DNA of 64,000 nucleotides from Mactra quadrangularis (Eukaryota; Mollusca; Bivalvia; Venerida; Mactridae), in the NCBI GenBank assembly GCA_025267735.1, contig CM046293.1, positions 7,712,560-7,776,559 on the forward strand, read 5' to 3'. The notes beneath the pieces are model-generated. The model made no database searches and was not told the DNA's origin. It saw only the letters and a program-made list of their open reading frames with translations. Below, one piece after another: positions 10,472 to 20,939 of this stretch; within the stretch, counting starts at the first letter, position 1, and every line of letters starts with the position of its first letter. The translations under genes were made by a program, and so were the position numbers.

Positions 10472-11712
10472 ATACTTTTCATGTTGTTTTCATGTTTATA
10501 ATATTGTCATAAAACATGTCACAAAAATGAAAAAAAAACCTACTTACTAACTTACAGCTAGCATCTAAAAAAGTCACATGTGTGAAAAACGCGTTAGTAC
10601 CAAAAAACTCAAAATTTTCAAAAACTTTTTACGTCACATTTGAAGTTGTGAAAAATGCGTTTCTATGCTCGTATGATATTTGTATGCTAACGTGTTTTTC
10701 ACCCAAGTTGTGAAAAATGCGTACGCGTTTTTCACAAGTTGTGAAAAACACGGGTTGTGAAAAATGAGGTTCAACAAAGCTTTATTTGTTAAGAAATGCA
10801 AAATTTCTGTGACACTAGCCTCTCCTTATAAATTTGCCTAGGAATACGGAATAACCGTGTCTCTAGCTCCTCATTGTACAGTTATCTAGGAATGCGGAAT
10901 TTCCGTGTCTCTAGCCTCTCCTTGTATAATTGTCTAGGAATACGGATTTTCCGTGACTCTAGCTCTTTTTTGAATAGTTGTCTTGGAATACAGTATTTCC
11001 GTGTCTCTAGCCTCTACTTGAATAGTTGCTTAGGAATACGGAATTTCTGTGACTTTAGCTCCTCATTGTATAGTTATCTAAGAATACGGAATTTCCGTGA
11101 CCCTAGCCTCTCCTCGAGTAGTTGTCTAGGAAAACGGAATTTCCGTGATTTTTGCTCCTTGTTGTTAAGTTGTCTGGGAATACGGAATTTCCGCGACTTT
11201 AGCTCCTAATTGTATAGTTATCTATGCAAAGGGAATTTCCGTGACCCTAGCTCTTCATTATATAGTTGTCTATGAATACGGAATTTCCGTGTCTTCAGCC
11301 TATCCTGGTAAAGTTGTCTATGAATACGGAATTTCCGTGTCTCTAGCCTCTACTTATATAGAGGCTATACGGAATTTCCGTGACTTTCCGTGTTTGCAGC
11401 CTCAACTTGAAAAGTTGTCTAGGAATACGGAATTTCCGTTACTCTAGCTCCTAATTGTAGTTTTCTATGAATACGAAATTTCCGGGTCTCTAGCCTCTCA
11501 TTGAAAGTTGTCTAGGAATACGGAATTTCCGTGACTCTAGCTCCTCATTTTTAAGTTATCTAGGAATACGGAATTTCCGTGTCTCTAGCTCCTCATTGTA
11601 TAGTTGTCTCGGAATACGGAATTTCCGTGTCTCTAGCCTCGCCTTAAACAATTGCCTAGTATTACGGAATTTCCATGTCTCTAGTTTCTCTTTAAAAAAT
11701 TGTCTAGAAATA

Positions 11713-12188
11713 CGGAATTTCCGTGACTCTAGCTAATCATTGTATAGCTGTCTAGGAATACGGAATTTCCTTGTCTCAAGCCTGTACTTAAATAGTTGCA
11801 GAGAAATACGGAATTTCCGTTACTCTAGCTCCTCACTGTAAAGTTGTCTAGGAATACGGAATTTCCGTTACTCTAGCTCATCACTGTATTGTTGTCTAGG
11901 AATACGGAATTTCCGTGTCTCTAGCATCTACTTAAATAGTTGTATCGAAATACGGATTTTCCGTGACTCTAGCTTCTCATTGTATAGCTGTCTAGGAATA
12001 CGGAATTTCCGAGATTCTAGCCTCTACTTGAAAAGATGTATAGAAATACGGAATTTCCGTTACTCTAGTTCCTAACTGTATTGTTGTCTAGGAATACGGA
12101 ATTTCCGTGTCTCTAGACTCTACCTGAATAATGTATAGCAATACGGAATTTCCGTGACTCTAGCTTCTCACTGTATAGCTGTCTAGGA
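11713..12188. repeat. 476-bp block duplicated within the 48-bp array (copy 1)
   Basis: As far as I compared by eye it is identical to 13289-13764, an offset of 1576 bp. It includes shared private variants such as CCTTGTCTCAAGCCTGTAC and the 47-bp monomer CTACCTGAATAATGTATAGC. Identity over ten variant monomers implies a recent block duplication. Confidence 0.88.
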
Positions 12189-13288
12189 TTACGGAATTTC
12201 CGGGTCCCTAGCCTCTTTAGAAATAGTTGTCTAAGAATACGGAATTTCCGTGTTTCTAGCATCTACTTGAATAATTGTCTAGGAATACGGAATTTCCGTG
12301 TCTTTAGCCTCTACTTGAATAGTTGTATAGCAATACGGAATTTCCGTGACTCTAGCTTCTCATTGTATAGCTGTCTAGGAATACGGAATTTCCGTGTCTC
12401 TAGCCTCTACTTGAATAATTGTCTAGGAATACGGAATTTCCGTGTCTTTGGCCTCTACTTGAATAGTTGTATAAAAATACGGAATTTCCGTGACTCTAGC
12501 TTCTCATTGTATATTTTTCTAGGAATACGGAATTTTTCGTGTCTCTAGCCTCTCCTTGTAAAGTTGTCTCGGAATACAGAATTTCCGTGTCTCAAGCCTC
12601 GCCTTAAACAATTGTCTAGGAATACGGAATTTCCATGTCTCTAGCTTCTCTTTAAAAAGTTGTCTAGAAATACGGAAATTCCGTGACTCTAGCTCATTAT
12701 TGTATAGCTGTCTAGGAATTCGGAATTTCCTTGTCTCAAGCCTCTACTGAAATAGTTGCAGAGAAATACGGAATTTCCGTTACTCTAGCTCCTCATTGCA
12801 TAGTTGTCTAGGAATACGGAATTTTCGTTACTCTAGTTCCTAACTGTATTGTTGTCTAGGAATACGGAATTACCGTGTCTACTTGAATAGATGTATAGAA
12901 ATACGGAATTTCCGTTACTCTAGCTCATCACTGTATAGCTGTCTAGGAATACGGAATTTCCGGGTATCTAGCCTCTTTATAAATAGATGTCTAGGAATAC
13001 GGAATTTCCGTTTCTCTAGCCTCTACTTGAATAATTGTATAGCAATACGGAATTCACGTGACTCTAGGTTCTCAATGTATAGCTGTCTAGGAATACAGAA
13101 TTTCCGTGACTTTAGGCCTCTACTTGAATAGTTGTGTAGAAATACGGAATTTCCGTGACTCAAGCTCCTCATTGTATAGCTGTCTAGGAATACGGAATTT
13201 CCGGGTCCCTAGCCTCTTTAAAAAAAGTTGTCTAGGAATACGGAATTTCCGTGTCTCTAGCCTCTGCTTGAATAGTTGTTTAGCAAAA

Positions 13289-13764
13289 CGGAATTTCCGT
13301 GACTCTAGCTAATCATTGTATAGCTGTCTAGGAATACGGAATTTCCTTGTCTCAAGCCTGTACTTAAATAGTTGCAGAGAAATACGGAATTTCCGTTACT
13401 CTAGCTCCTCACTGTAAAGTTGTCTAGGAATACGGAATTTCCGTTACTCTAGCTCATCACTGTATTGTTGTCTAGGAATACGGAATTTCCGTGTCTCTAG
13501 CATCTACTTAAATAGTTGTATCGAAATACGGATTTTCCGTGACTCTAGCTTCTCATTGTATAGCTGTCTAGGAATACGGAATTTCCGAGATTCTAGCCTC
13601 TACTTGAAAAGATGTATAGAAATACGGAATTTCCGTTACTCTAGTTCCTAACTGTATTGTTGTCTAGGAATACGGAATTTCCGTGTCTCTAGACTCTACC
13701 TGAATAATGTATAGCAATACGGAATTTCCGTGACTCTAGCTTCTCACTGTATAGCTGTCTAGGA
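13289..13764. repeat. 476-bp block duplicated within the 48-bp array (copy 2)
   Basis: Partner of 11713-12188. The copies diverge at 12189/13765, where the first reads GGATTACGG and the second GGAATACGG. Confidence 0.88.
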
Positions 13765-14470
13765 ATACGGAATTTCCGTGACTCTAGCTTCTCATTGTAT
13801 AGCTGTCTAGGAATACGGAATTTCCGTGTCTCTAGCCTCTACTTGAATAATTGTCTAGGAATACGGAATTTCCGTGTCTTTAGCCTCTACTTGAATAGTT
13901 GTATAAAAATACGGAATTTCCGTGACTCTAGCTCCTCATTGTACAGTTTTCTAGGAATACGGAATTTTTCGTGTCTCTAGCCTCTCCTTGTAAAGTTGTC
14001 TCGGAATACAGAATTTCCGTGTCTCTAGCCTCGCCTAGGAATACGGAATTTCCATGTCTCTAGCTTCTCTTTAAAAAGTTGTCTAGGAATACGGAATTTC
14101 CTTGTCTCAAGCCAGTAGTTAAATAGTTGCAGAGAAATACGGAATTTCTGTTACTCTAGCTTTTCATTGTATAGCTGTCTAGGAATACGGAATTTTCGTG
14201 TCTCTAGCCTCTACTTCAATAATTGTCTAGGAATACGGAATTTTCGTGATTCTAGCCTCTACTTGAATAATTATCTAGGAATACGAAATTTCCGGGTCTC
14301 TAGCCTCTTATCAAATAGTTGTCAAGGAATACGGAATTTCCGTGTCTCTAGCCTCTCCTTGTATAGTTGTCTAGGAATACGGAATTTCCGTGTCTCTAGC
14401 CTCTTCTTGAATAGTTGTCTAGGAATACAGAATTTCCGTTTATTTCCTATAGCTCGTGTCAATAACCTTT

Positions 14471-14532
14471 CCATTCGGAGCTCCTCGGCTGTTTATTCTT
14501 TCATTCAATGAACAGTAGAAGTGTTCCGAATG
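14471..14532. mobile_element. Short ATTCGGAACTCCTCGG element
   Basis: CCATTCGGAGCTCCTCGGC at the left and GTGTTCCGAATG at the right form imperfect inverted ends about 60 bp apart. Related ends occur at 14604, 33445, 33682, 38463, 39399, 40443 and 46748, so it is a dispersed family. Confidence 0.55.
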
Positions 14533-14603
14533 TCACCAGTTTTTAAACACACTGCGTATGTGTTCAATTACGCAAAACGTAATAGAACGTTACATAACGA
14601 TAC

Positions 14604-14713
14604 AGTCGGAACTTCTCGGCCACATATTTGTTTACTTCAACACCGGAAGTCTCAAAAAAGCGTCTGAGTATGTCCGAGATTATTCGCAGCAAATGGACAA
14701 GGAGTTCCGAATG
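14604..14713. mobile_element. Second ATTCGGAAC-type element
   Basis: It starts AGTCGGAACTTCTCGG and ends GGAGTTCCGAATG. Its right half aligns with 33735-33794 (GTATGTCCGAGATTATTCG against ATATGTCCAAGGTTATTCG). A 102-codon frame crosses it, but the homologous copy at 33.7 kb is not open, so that frame is not treated as a gene. Confidence 0.55.
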
Positions 14714-15106
14714 TATCGTGACGGAAGTTTTGTTACATTCGCGGTAACTGAACGCAGCACAGATATTGACGAATCGTTCATTGTTAAAATGCATTCAACT
14801 GTCAGTGGCGCATACATTTATCCCGTATTCTCATTTCTGTTCTTGAGACAAATAACAGATAACTAATCCGTATCCATGTACGATTGTTTTCGAGTATTTA
14901 AATAAGTAGGGCTCATGTATGATGCACCGACGGTTAAATAAAATTCAACCATGGACGATAAAAACATCTGTACTCTAAGATGCACAACTAATCACAAATA
15001 CCAGCGGCTTGGTTCCATGCAACATCCGTTTCCAAGGGATACGGTTGTGATTGTTGATGAATGTGTTTCAAGTTAAAACCAACACCAAAGATTTGAAAAT
15101 TGTACT
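14714..15106. other. Non-coding stretch, nothing recognised
   Basis: No terminal repeats, splice sites or domains were seen. Confidence 0.5.
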
Positions 15107-15275
15107 TGGACAGCAAACATCTCAAGGACAAAATGTCCGAGAGACTTGTTAATTATCAGCGGGCCAAATTATATAAGGGGAATGAAATTGGGCAACAAGC
15201 ATCTCAAGGACAAAAAGTCCGAGACGACTTGTTAGGAATGAACAGGCCAAATTATAACATGAAAATGGATCTTGA
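15107..15275. repeat. Two-copy 82-bp tandem duplication
   Basis: CATCTCAAGGACAAAATGTCC at 15117 recurs at 15199 as CATCTCAAGGACAAAAAGTCC, followed both times by GAGACTTGTTA-like sequence and GGCCAAATTATA. A 61-codon frame spans both copies, but the two copies are read in different frames. Confidence 0.7.
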
Positions 15276-15289
15276 TATGCGTTAGTTCT

Positions 15290-15362
15290 TCTGCTGCAGT
15301 TGAATGAAGACATCGAAATAGCTTGACATGTTTCTTGAATCTTTGTGTCCATAGCAACAAAC
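15290..15362 (-). other. Candidate minus-strand exon start
   Basis: The reverse strand reads TATATAATTTCAG|GTTTGTTGCTATGG, a good acceptor. The frame continues about 26 codons before a stop and no clear donor is seen. It shares with the candidate exons at 15953, 16696 and 36288 a TATGGA placed 9-15 bases after the acceptor. The product is unknown. Confidence 0.25.
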
Positions 15363-15388
15363 CTGAAATTATATACATCAAAGTCTCA

Positions 15389-15688
15389 TTAGAATAACTA
15401 CAGTACTCGGTTTAAAGCCGTGTCAACACATTTTGGTTACTTAACAGCGTCCAGCGCACCTAACCTAGCTATCCTGGACACTTGTCTTTAGCCAGTACTT
15501 ATCCACGTTTCCACAACGCCTGAACTTCTCCATATACCTAATGAATGGAGGAAAATTGACATACCAATTAAGTTTTCACGAAAGGATATAACCTCTCCGA
15601 GTGAGACTGGAAGCACTACCCCTTCGGCACACAGAGATTCCTAATCCCAGTGCGCTACAAACTGCGCAACCAACCCGGGTTAGAATAA
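15389..15688 (-). mobile_element. SINE family S1, complete minus-strand copy
   Basis: TTAGAATAA at 15389-15397 and 15680-15688 flanks the element (15398-15679). The tail side begins with GTTTAAAGCCGTGTCAACAC; the tRNA-like head is at the right (AACTGCGCAACC). The body shares TGGACACTTGTCT and CCAGTACTTATCCA with the other S1 copies. Confidence 0.88.
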
Positions 15689-15842
15689 GAATACTATAAG
15701 ATGCTACTGATAACTGATCAAAACATGTAAATTTCTGCATATGAAGAGTGACGACAATAGTCTAACAACGATATTTTCATTGATGTTTATAAACAAAATT
15801 AATGTTGTTTGATTAAAATTCGGAGAATTTCATAGTACTTAC

Positions 15843-15953
15843 CACTGGAGCTTGTATTTTATCGTGATGATTCCATTTACTCATCCATCCAACTCAAAAT
15901 TGTCATATTTTGTCTTTTCTTACTTGTCAAGATCCATAGACATTCATCGCTAC
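15843..15953 (-). other. Candidate minus-strand exon (111 nt), function unknown
   Basis: The reverse strand shows TTTTATTTTAG|GTAGCGATG at the start and CTCCAGTG|GTAAGT at the end, both strong splice signals. If joined to the 52-nt candidate at 16696 (which ends with one spare base) it reads GSDECLWILTSKKRQN and stops after about 24 codons; the other frames stop early. It may be a terminal coding exon or part of a long noncoding RNA. Confidence 0.35.
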
Positions 15954-16024
15954 CTAAAATAAAACATACGGGAATAAAAACCATACAGAAATGTTACTTT
16001 ATGATACATATACAATACAAGCTG

Positions 16025-16189
16025 AATGCAGTTTGACCTCTGCAGAACAAATTTTCTGAGCAACAACATCTTTTTGCAAATACGTTACATGCAATTTTAA
16101 TGGAAATTAATCTCTGCAGAGCAACAACCTCTGAACAGCAACACATTTTTGTTCCTCCCAGTGGGTGCTGTTTAAGAGGGGTTGTACTG
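16025..16189. mobile_element. MITE with TGCAGTTTGACCTCT ends
   Basis: The left end TGCAGTTTGACCTCTGCAG pairs loosely with the right end GAGGGGTTGTACTGTA. Internal CTCTGCAGAGCAACAA words repeat. The ends resemble pogo/mariner-type MITEs whose ends read ACAGTNNAACCTCT. Confidence 0.55.
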
Positions 16190-16644
16190 TATCTATATCA
16201 AAAAACTACCAGGCAAAAGTTTCACAAACAAACTGAAAAAGGAATTCAGTAAAAGACTATAGCGGGTTTTTTACAATAGATATAGTTTCACTGCAGTTGG
16301 ATTGACTGTTGTTAGATGATTTAAATAATGAAAATACATAAAATGTTTCAAGATAAAATACCATGGGTTTTTAGTGTGAACTTAAAACAACAAACTCGCA
16401 TTTTACTCGAGACTAAATCAAACAGTTTTTTAACAGACTGAAATTAAAACAATATGAATAGGTTTTATCCAAACAAGTTTGTCAGTTTTATTTTGTATAA
16501 TATGGTTTAAAAATAACTACTGTATTTGACTTTATTGTGCCATGTATTTGTTGTAACGTAGATTACGTAGCAAAATGATCGTCCAAAATAAAAATTGAGG
16601 AAAAAATCTTATTTTTGTGAAAGTGTAGATTATTAGGAAATTAC
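16190..16644. other. AT-rich stretch, possible 23-nt micro-exon only
   Basis: On the minus strand CCTTTTTCAG|TTTGTTTGTG...GCCTG|GTAGTT near 16210-16235 could be a micro-exon, but it does not keep an open frame with its neighbours. Confidence 0.3.
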
Positions 16645-16696
16645 CTCGTAGCATTGTCTTGTACAGATATCTTGATCCATACAAATCAGTCAGAAT
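16645..16696 (-). other. Candidate minus-strand exon (52 nt), function unknown
   Basis: The reverse strand reads TTGTCTATTTCAG|ATTCTGACTG ... CTACGAG|GTAATT. The reading frame starting at the first base is open (ILTDLYGSRYLYKTMLR plus one spare base). A 36288 candidate gives the similar IAWLYGLDQRYENTA. I do not recognise the protein; splice signals are the main evidence. Confidence 0.35.
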
Positions 16697-17812
16697 CTGA
16701 AATAGACAAAACACGAGAAGAGAAACCCGAAAGAAATATGTACATGTATTATATATATGTATTTATATACCAAAAGGTATTAACAATTTAACAAAAGATA
16801 TGCTGAAAAAGAAAAGCACATTAGTAGGGTACACGGAGCACGGACAAGCATGCGTAAGATACAGGGAGGGGTACGGGCAGGGATTTTTACGCCATGGGGG
16901 TTCACTGGTCCGTTTAGGGCGGTCATTTCCGCTACCATTCCCACCTATTCACCAGGGCTATAGAAAGTCTCTGATCACCATTATTCCAAGATTGCTGACT
17001 TGCAATAAAAATTATTTTACCTAGTTAAGACAAAACTTATCAATATCCCAAAAAGTTTAGCCCTAATCCTGAACCCACCCAATATGTATCACTGTGTTCT
17101 TAGCATTAATCCCTATGTATCACCCGAGAAATACTTAGTTTTGAAACCGTAATAAAACTGCACCAAGCTATTCCTCTTAATATGTATTTTACATAAACTC
17201 AAACGAATCAGGACTTAAAGCCCCTTTAAACACCCAAAAGAGTCCACCATACACGGAGAAATAGATTAAACTCGACGGAGGGTATCATGAACTTGATTTT
17301 CAACACATTGGGAAATTCAAGTTTTATTCATATTCAATACCCAAGAAATAATTGATACGTTGATAACTAACTTTATGTCTCTTCTTAAGAAAAAAAATCC
17401 ACGGGTAACTCATGTACAGTGTGACAAATTTAACCAGAAACTATACGCTTCTATAAAAAATGTTAACGACTATCTTAAAAGTTTATTTCTACAACAGCAA
17501 GGCGAGATTCGTCAAATCTAAATACAAATCTCCTCGAAAGTTCATAGCTTTATCATTAGTTTGGATAAACTAGTCAGTAGGGTTGATTCGAATTTTAATG
17601 CGACAGATCTGTGATATCTTTTATGTACGAAAATCTCGATCACTATTAATTAATTTCTATACATCTCCTTTAAAAAGCGTGTGTTGTGATAGCAAAACAA
17701 AACCACTTACATAAACTTTAATTGACGCAAATGAGTTGGTTCATTTAACCCTAATATTTGACAATAAAGCAAAAGTCTGTCATATGACTGGGCAATGTAT
17801 TAATTACCTAGA
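16697..17812. other. AT-rich stretch, no gene seen
   Basis: A 74-codon plus frame at 16800-17024 lies in a less AT-rich patch with no recognisable domain. Nothing else stands out. Confidence 0.5.
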
Positions 17813-18124
17813 AGTAACATTTGTAGGGTCGATAGCACAGTTGGTAGCGCGTCGGGATTGGGATACTCGTACCCGAGGGGGTGCGGGTTCGAATCCCACC
17901 CGGGGAGGTTATACCCTTCCATGAAAATTTGACAATAAAGTGGATTTTCCTCCATTGATTAGATAATATGGAGAAGTTTCCGGCCTTGTGGAAGGGTAGG
18001 TGAGTACTGGTTATAGACAATGGTCCAGGAAAGCTAAGTTAGGTGCGCTGGACGCCGTGAAATGACCTAAATTGTGCTGATACGGCGTTAACTCCAAAAA
18101 AATAAAATATAACCAGTAACATTT
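17813..18124 (+). mobile_element. SINE family S1, complete copy with 10-bp target duplication
   Basis: AGTAACATTT is found at 17813-17822 and 18115-18124, bounding a 292-bp SINE. The head has an A box (TAGCACAGTTGGTAGCGCG) and a B box (GGGTTCGAATCCC), so it is RNA polymerase III type. The body carries CATGAAAATTTGACAATAAA, GGCCTTGTGGAAGGGTAGG and GAGTACTGGTTATAGACAA; the 3' end is GGCGTTAACTCC plus an A-rich run. This is the reference copy for S1 in the window. Confidence 0.93.
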
Positions 18125-18540
18125 TTAATGATTTTGGATGAAGTCTGTACCTATGGCAACAGTACAAATAAATTACTAAATTTGGAAATATTGATCTCTC
18201 TTTAAACTGGTCCTCTAAATAGTTTTTTGTTTATATATGTTGTCACTTGAGGGAATCATATTTTTGAATGGTGAGTATTTGTTTGCCATGGTAACATATT
18301 CCAGAAATTGAATATTTTATGTGTTTTTTTTTTAATCCATCTGCAATTTCAAAGAAAGCCTAATAAAGTATTTCTAAGTTATGATATAAAATGTAGATGC
18401 ACAACACTATGAACTTATTTATAGTTTGAATTATTACCATGGAGACAAAATAAACATATTCTGACCCCAAAAAGAACACGTTTTATTATAGAATAAGTAA
18501 ATACAGTCCTAGATATGGGATTCCTTTCAAAACAATTGAA
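18125..18540. other. Spacer upstream of the 64-bp array
   Basis: Words such as CCATGGTAACATATT and ACAAAATAAACATATT resemble parts of the 64-bp monomer and may be decayed monomers. Confidence 0.4.
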
Positions 18541-19066
18541 ACAGCAAAATAATAACATGTATGTATGGACACTGTTTGAGTTTCATGTTGTTGAGGTCGT
18601 TTCTAAAGGAACAAAAATAACATGTATATATGAGCACAGTTTGAGTTTCATGTTGTTGAGGTAGTTTCTAAGGTAACAAAATAACATGTATATATGAGCA
18701 CTGTTTGAGTTTCATGTTGTTGAGGTAGTTTCTAAGGTAACAAAATAACATGTATATATGAGCACTGTTTGAGTTTCATGTTGTTGAGGTAGTTTCTAAG
18801 GTAACAAAATCACATGTATATATGAGCACTGTTTGAGTTTCATGTTGTTGAGGTAGTTTCTAAGGTAACAAAATCACATGTATATATGAGCACTGTTTGA
18901 GTTTCATGTTGTTGAGGTAGTTTCTAAGGTAACAAAATAACATGTATATATGAGCACTGTTTGAGTTTCATGTTGTTGAGGTAGTTTCTAAGGTAACAAA
19001 ATAACATGTATATATGAGCACTGTTTGAGTTTCATGTTGTTGAGGTCGTTTCTAAGATAACAAAAA
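18541..19066. repeat. 64-bp tandem array, about 8 monomers
   Basis: The monomer is AACAAAATAACATGTATATA-TGAGCACTGTTTGAGTTTCA-TGTTGTTGAGGTAGTTTCTA-AGGT. Central copies differ by only one or two bases; the first and last are more diverged, the usual edge pattern of unequal exchange. Confidence 0.95.
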
Positions 19067-19150
19067 CGCAGTTCTTACCATTACAATTATGTTGCTTGTG
19101 ACTTCAAATGCAGTTCACCAGTTACTGCATCAACTCCATGTCTAACAAGA

Positions 19151-19830
19151 ATGCACCTACAAGAGGACACTACGGTTAGACAATACTGGGACGCAACAAG
19201 AAGGGGAAGATCCAACGAAGAATATGTGGAAGACGATGGAAGAAGAACATCCATCAATGATTTTAGGAGACTTGCAAAGGCTGCGGAATATTTTGAATTA
19301 GTGAATGACAGGCCCTTGACCAGATTCAGAAACAGAATGGGTAGAGGACACGTTAATTTAAAATATGAAGAAGAAGAGTTGCCTAGGAGAAGATATATGG
19401 GGAACATAACAAAAGCTATGGTATTCAATGGAAAAAGTAATTGGGTTGCCTTTATCAGCAAATTTCTATTCTTTGCCAGAAAAATGGTCCCTAACGTAGA
19501 ATTCACGGACTTGGTTGACAAATTCGACAAGAGGTTTGATAGTAGAGAAGAAACCGAAGCATACAGGGTTCTATTGATGTCAATACGACAACACAAGGGG
19601 GAAACCTCGGAAGAGTTCGCGGAAATGGTTGAAACTTAAGCTGTAAAAGTTGAACAGTTCAATGATAAATTCATTGTTAGGATTGTTCATACATGGTATT
19701 GCCGATAAAGATGCAGCCTTATATGTGTCAAATATATATGTTTGATCTATTGATGAAGCCATCAGGACAATAAAAAGTTACAAAAACCATTGGGCAGCTA
19801 TAAGAGCAACAAGGGACCCAAATATATAAA
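19151..19830 (+). pseudogene. Retrotransposon gag remnant (Ty3/gypsy-like)
   Basis: A 162-codon frame encodes a charged N-terminus, then FNGKSNWVAFISKFLFFARK (about residues 91-110) and a YRVLLMSIRQHKGETSEEFA segment (138-157), the layout of the retrotransposon gag (PF03732-type) capsid region. It stops at 19637-19639. After a frame change the homology goes on (GIADKDAALYVSN, then an in-frame stop, then SIDEAIRTIKSY), as in a capsid C-terminal part. A frameshift and at least two stops make it dead. No LTRs, protease, RT or integrase are visible nearby. The assignment is from motif memory, not a search. Confidence 0.6.
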
Positions 19831-20341
19831 AAAAGGTCATCATTTGGGTTAAAACCTGATGACATCAAGAGTTATGTATGTCATCAATATGCACTCACCA
19901 AATCTAAGAGTAAGTGGCGTTGGTAATTGACACGCAGGAAGAGGTTTAACACCATATTGAAGCCTCTTGGATCTTGGAAAAAATATCACACCGAGACAAA
20001 AGGTGAGCTTGTTCCTAAGGTGAAGCCAGTACAGGATTGCCTACCAACTACTATGTGCCAGGTTGTGAGGTTAAGGACCCAAAGTCTCCCAAAGTATGTG
20101 CAAGATGCAGCCACCGGTAGTGGCTCACATCAAAGATCCCCACCTTATGTAGTCCAAGATATATATTCAATATTATCAGGCGAGGAGGAACGACCTCAAG
20201 GAGGAGGAGAAAATCCACAACACATGTTAAGGAAGATTCACCTAAATGTGAGAAGCCCTTGGTGAAACCTACCAACGTGAATTACCATATGGAATCCCTT
20301 ACATCAGCTAGGGAGGCTCCACCCAATAAAGAAAAGCCCTT
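19831..20341 (+). other. Region after gag, possible nucleocapsid remnant
   Basis: One frame reads VKDPKSPKVCARCSHR before a stop, which could be the start of a zinc-knuckle region (C-x2-C), but the rest of the knuckle is missing. The 112-codon frame 19927-20265 looks like chance. Confidence 0.25.
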
Positions 20342-20939
20342 GGTGAGATAAAAAATCGTTGGACTCATAGGAAATCTAGTGTTATATCACGGTTGGAAAC
20401 TGTGACAAGACAGAGTGTAAGAGGTCAGTTTGCTTTTTTGATGTTCTATCAGCATATCAAACAAATTGTGCAACATTAATTGGAAACCACATCATTAAAA
20501 ACTGTCATATATAATAAAAGTTATAAATAAAACACTATAATAAAAGTTAGAGCAAAAATCAGTCAGAAAAGATTGGAATAATATGAGAACTTTTTCACTT
20601 GAATGTACATGTACCTATAAACTTAACACAAAACACAGTATTGGATCATTGAAGTGCATATACTAGTTAAAGGCCCTCATAATGTTTACTTAAACAAAAT
20701 TTAATTAAATTACATGTACTATAATATGATTAATTACACTGAATTTATGCACACGTTAACTGGCTATTTCAAATATAACAATATCGTTGCAAATTAATTA
20801 TGATAACACTATATTTACAAAACTTCATGAATGCATAATATCATAACAATATTGATCAGTGAATAAAGTCTATCTAATCATCAGCTATGAAGCATAAAGC
20901 TCTATACCAATTACCAATGTCAGTTCACAATGCTATCTA
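20342..20939. other. AT-rich stretch, nothing recognised
   Basis: No terminal repeats or domains were seen before the TA target of the Tc1-like element. Confidence 0.5.

Larger units (their letters stand above)
8694..10775 (+). mobile_element. Palindrome-rich DNA element, complete two-unit copy 2
   Basis: It begins GTTGAACCTCATTTTTCACA and ends with the complement, TTGTGAAAAATGAGGTTCAAC. It is two units back to back: A (8694-9860) and B (9861-10775), each with these same ends, meeting at a palindromic GTTCAAACGTTGAAC. Both ends carry alternating TTTTTCACAA/TTGTGAAAAA and ACGCGTACGCGT blocks. The same A-B junction occurs in copies at 47882 and 63495, so the composite moves or spreads as one. 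No transposase frame is present and I see no clear target duplication. Confidence 0.85.
10790..14440. repeat. 48-bp satellite array, about 75 monomers
   Basis: The monomer is 48 bp: TCTAGGAATACGGAATTTCC, then GTGTCTCTAGCCTC, then TACTTGAATAGTTG. Nearly every monomer carries the near-palindrome ACGGAATTTCCGT. Because 48 is a multiple of 3, frames stay open and encode a 16-residue repeat (CLGIRNFRVSSLYLN type); variation between monomers shows no protein-level constraint and stops are common, so I reject coding. The array starts within about 15 bp of the right end of copy 2 of the palindrome-rich element. Confidence 0.95.

Noticed and set aside
10874..14511. Long frames encoding CLGIRNFRVSSLYLN repeats
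   Set aside because: They arise because the 48-bp monomer is a multiple of 3; stops are frequent, frames switch and variation ignores codon position.
14558..14866. 102-codon frame with no known domain
   Set aside because: It crosses the 14604 repeat, and the homologous copy at 33.7 kb has stops in the same region.
17823..17905. tRNA gene call on the SINE head
   Set aside because: A and B boxes are present but the sequence continues into a SINE body shared by other copies and is flanked by a target duplication outside the whole unit. The same applies to heads at 5700, 45131, 52548 and 60236.
18541..19066. TGAGGTAGT in every 64-bp monomer, equal to the start of let-7
   Set aside because: Only nine bases match, the rest of the mature let-7 sequence does not follow, and no matching star strand is present.
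19087..19596. 169-codon minus-strand frame
   Set aside because: Antisense shadow of the gag remnant; gag motifs are on the plus strand.
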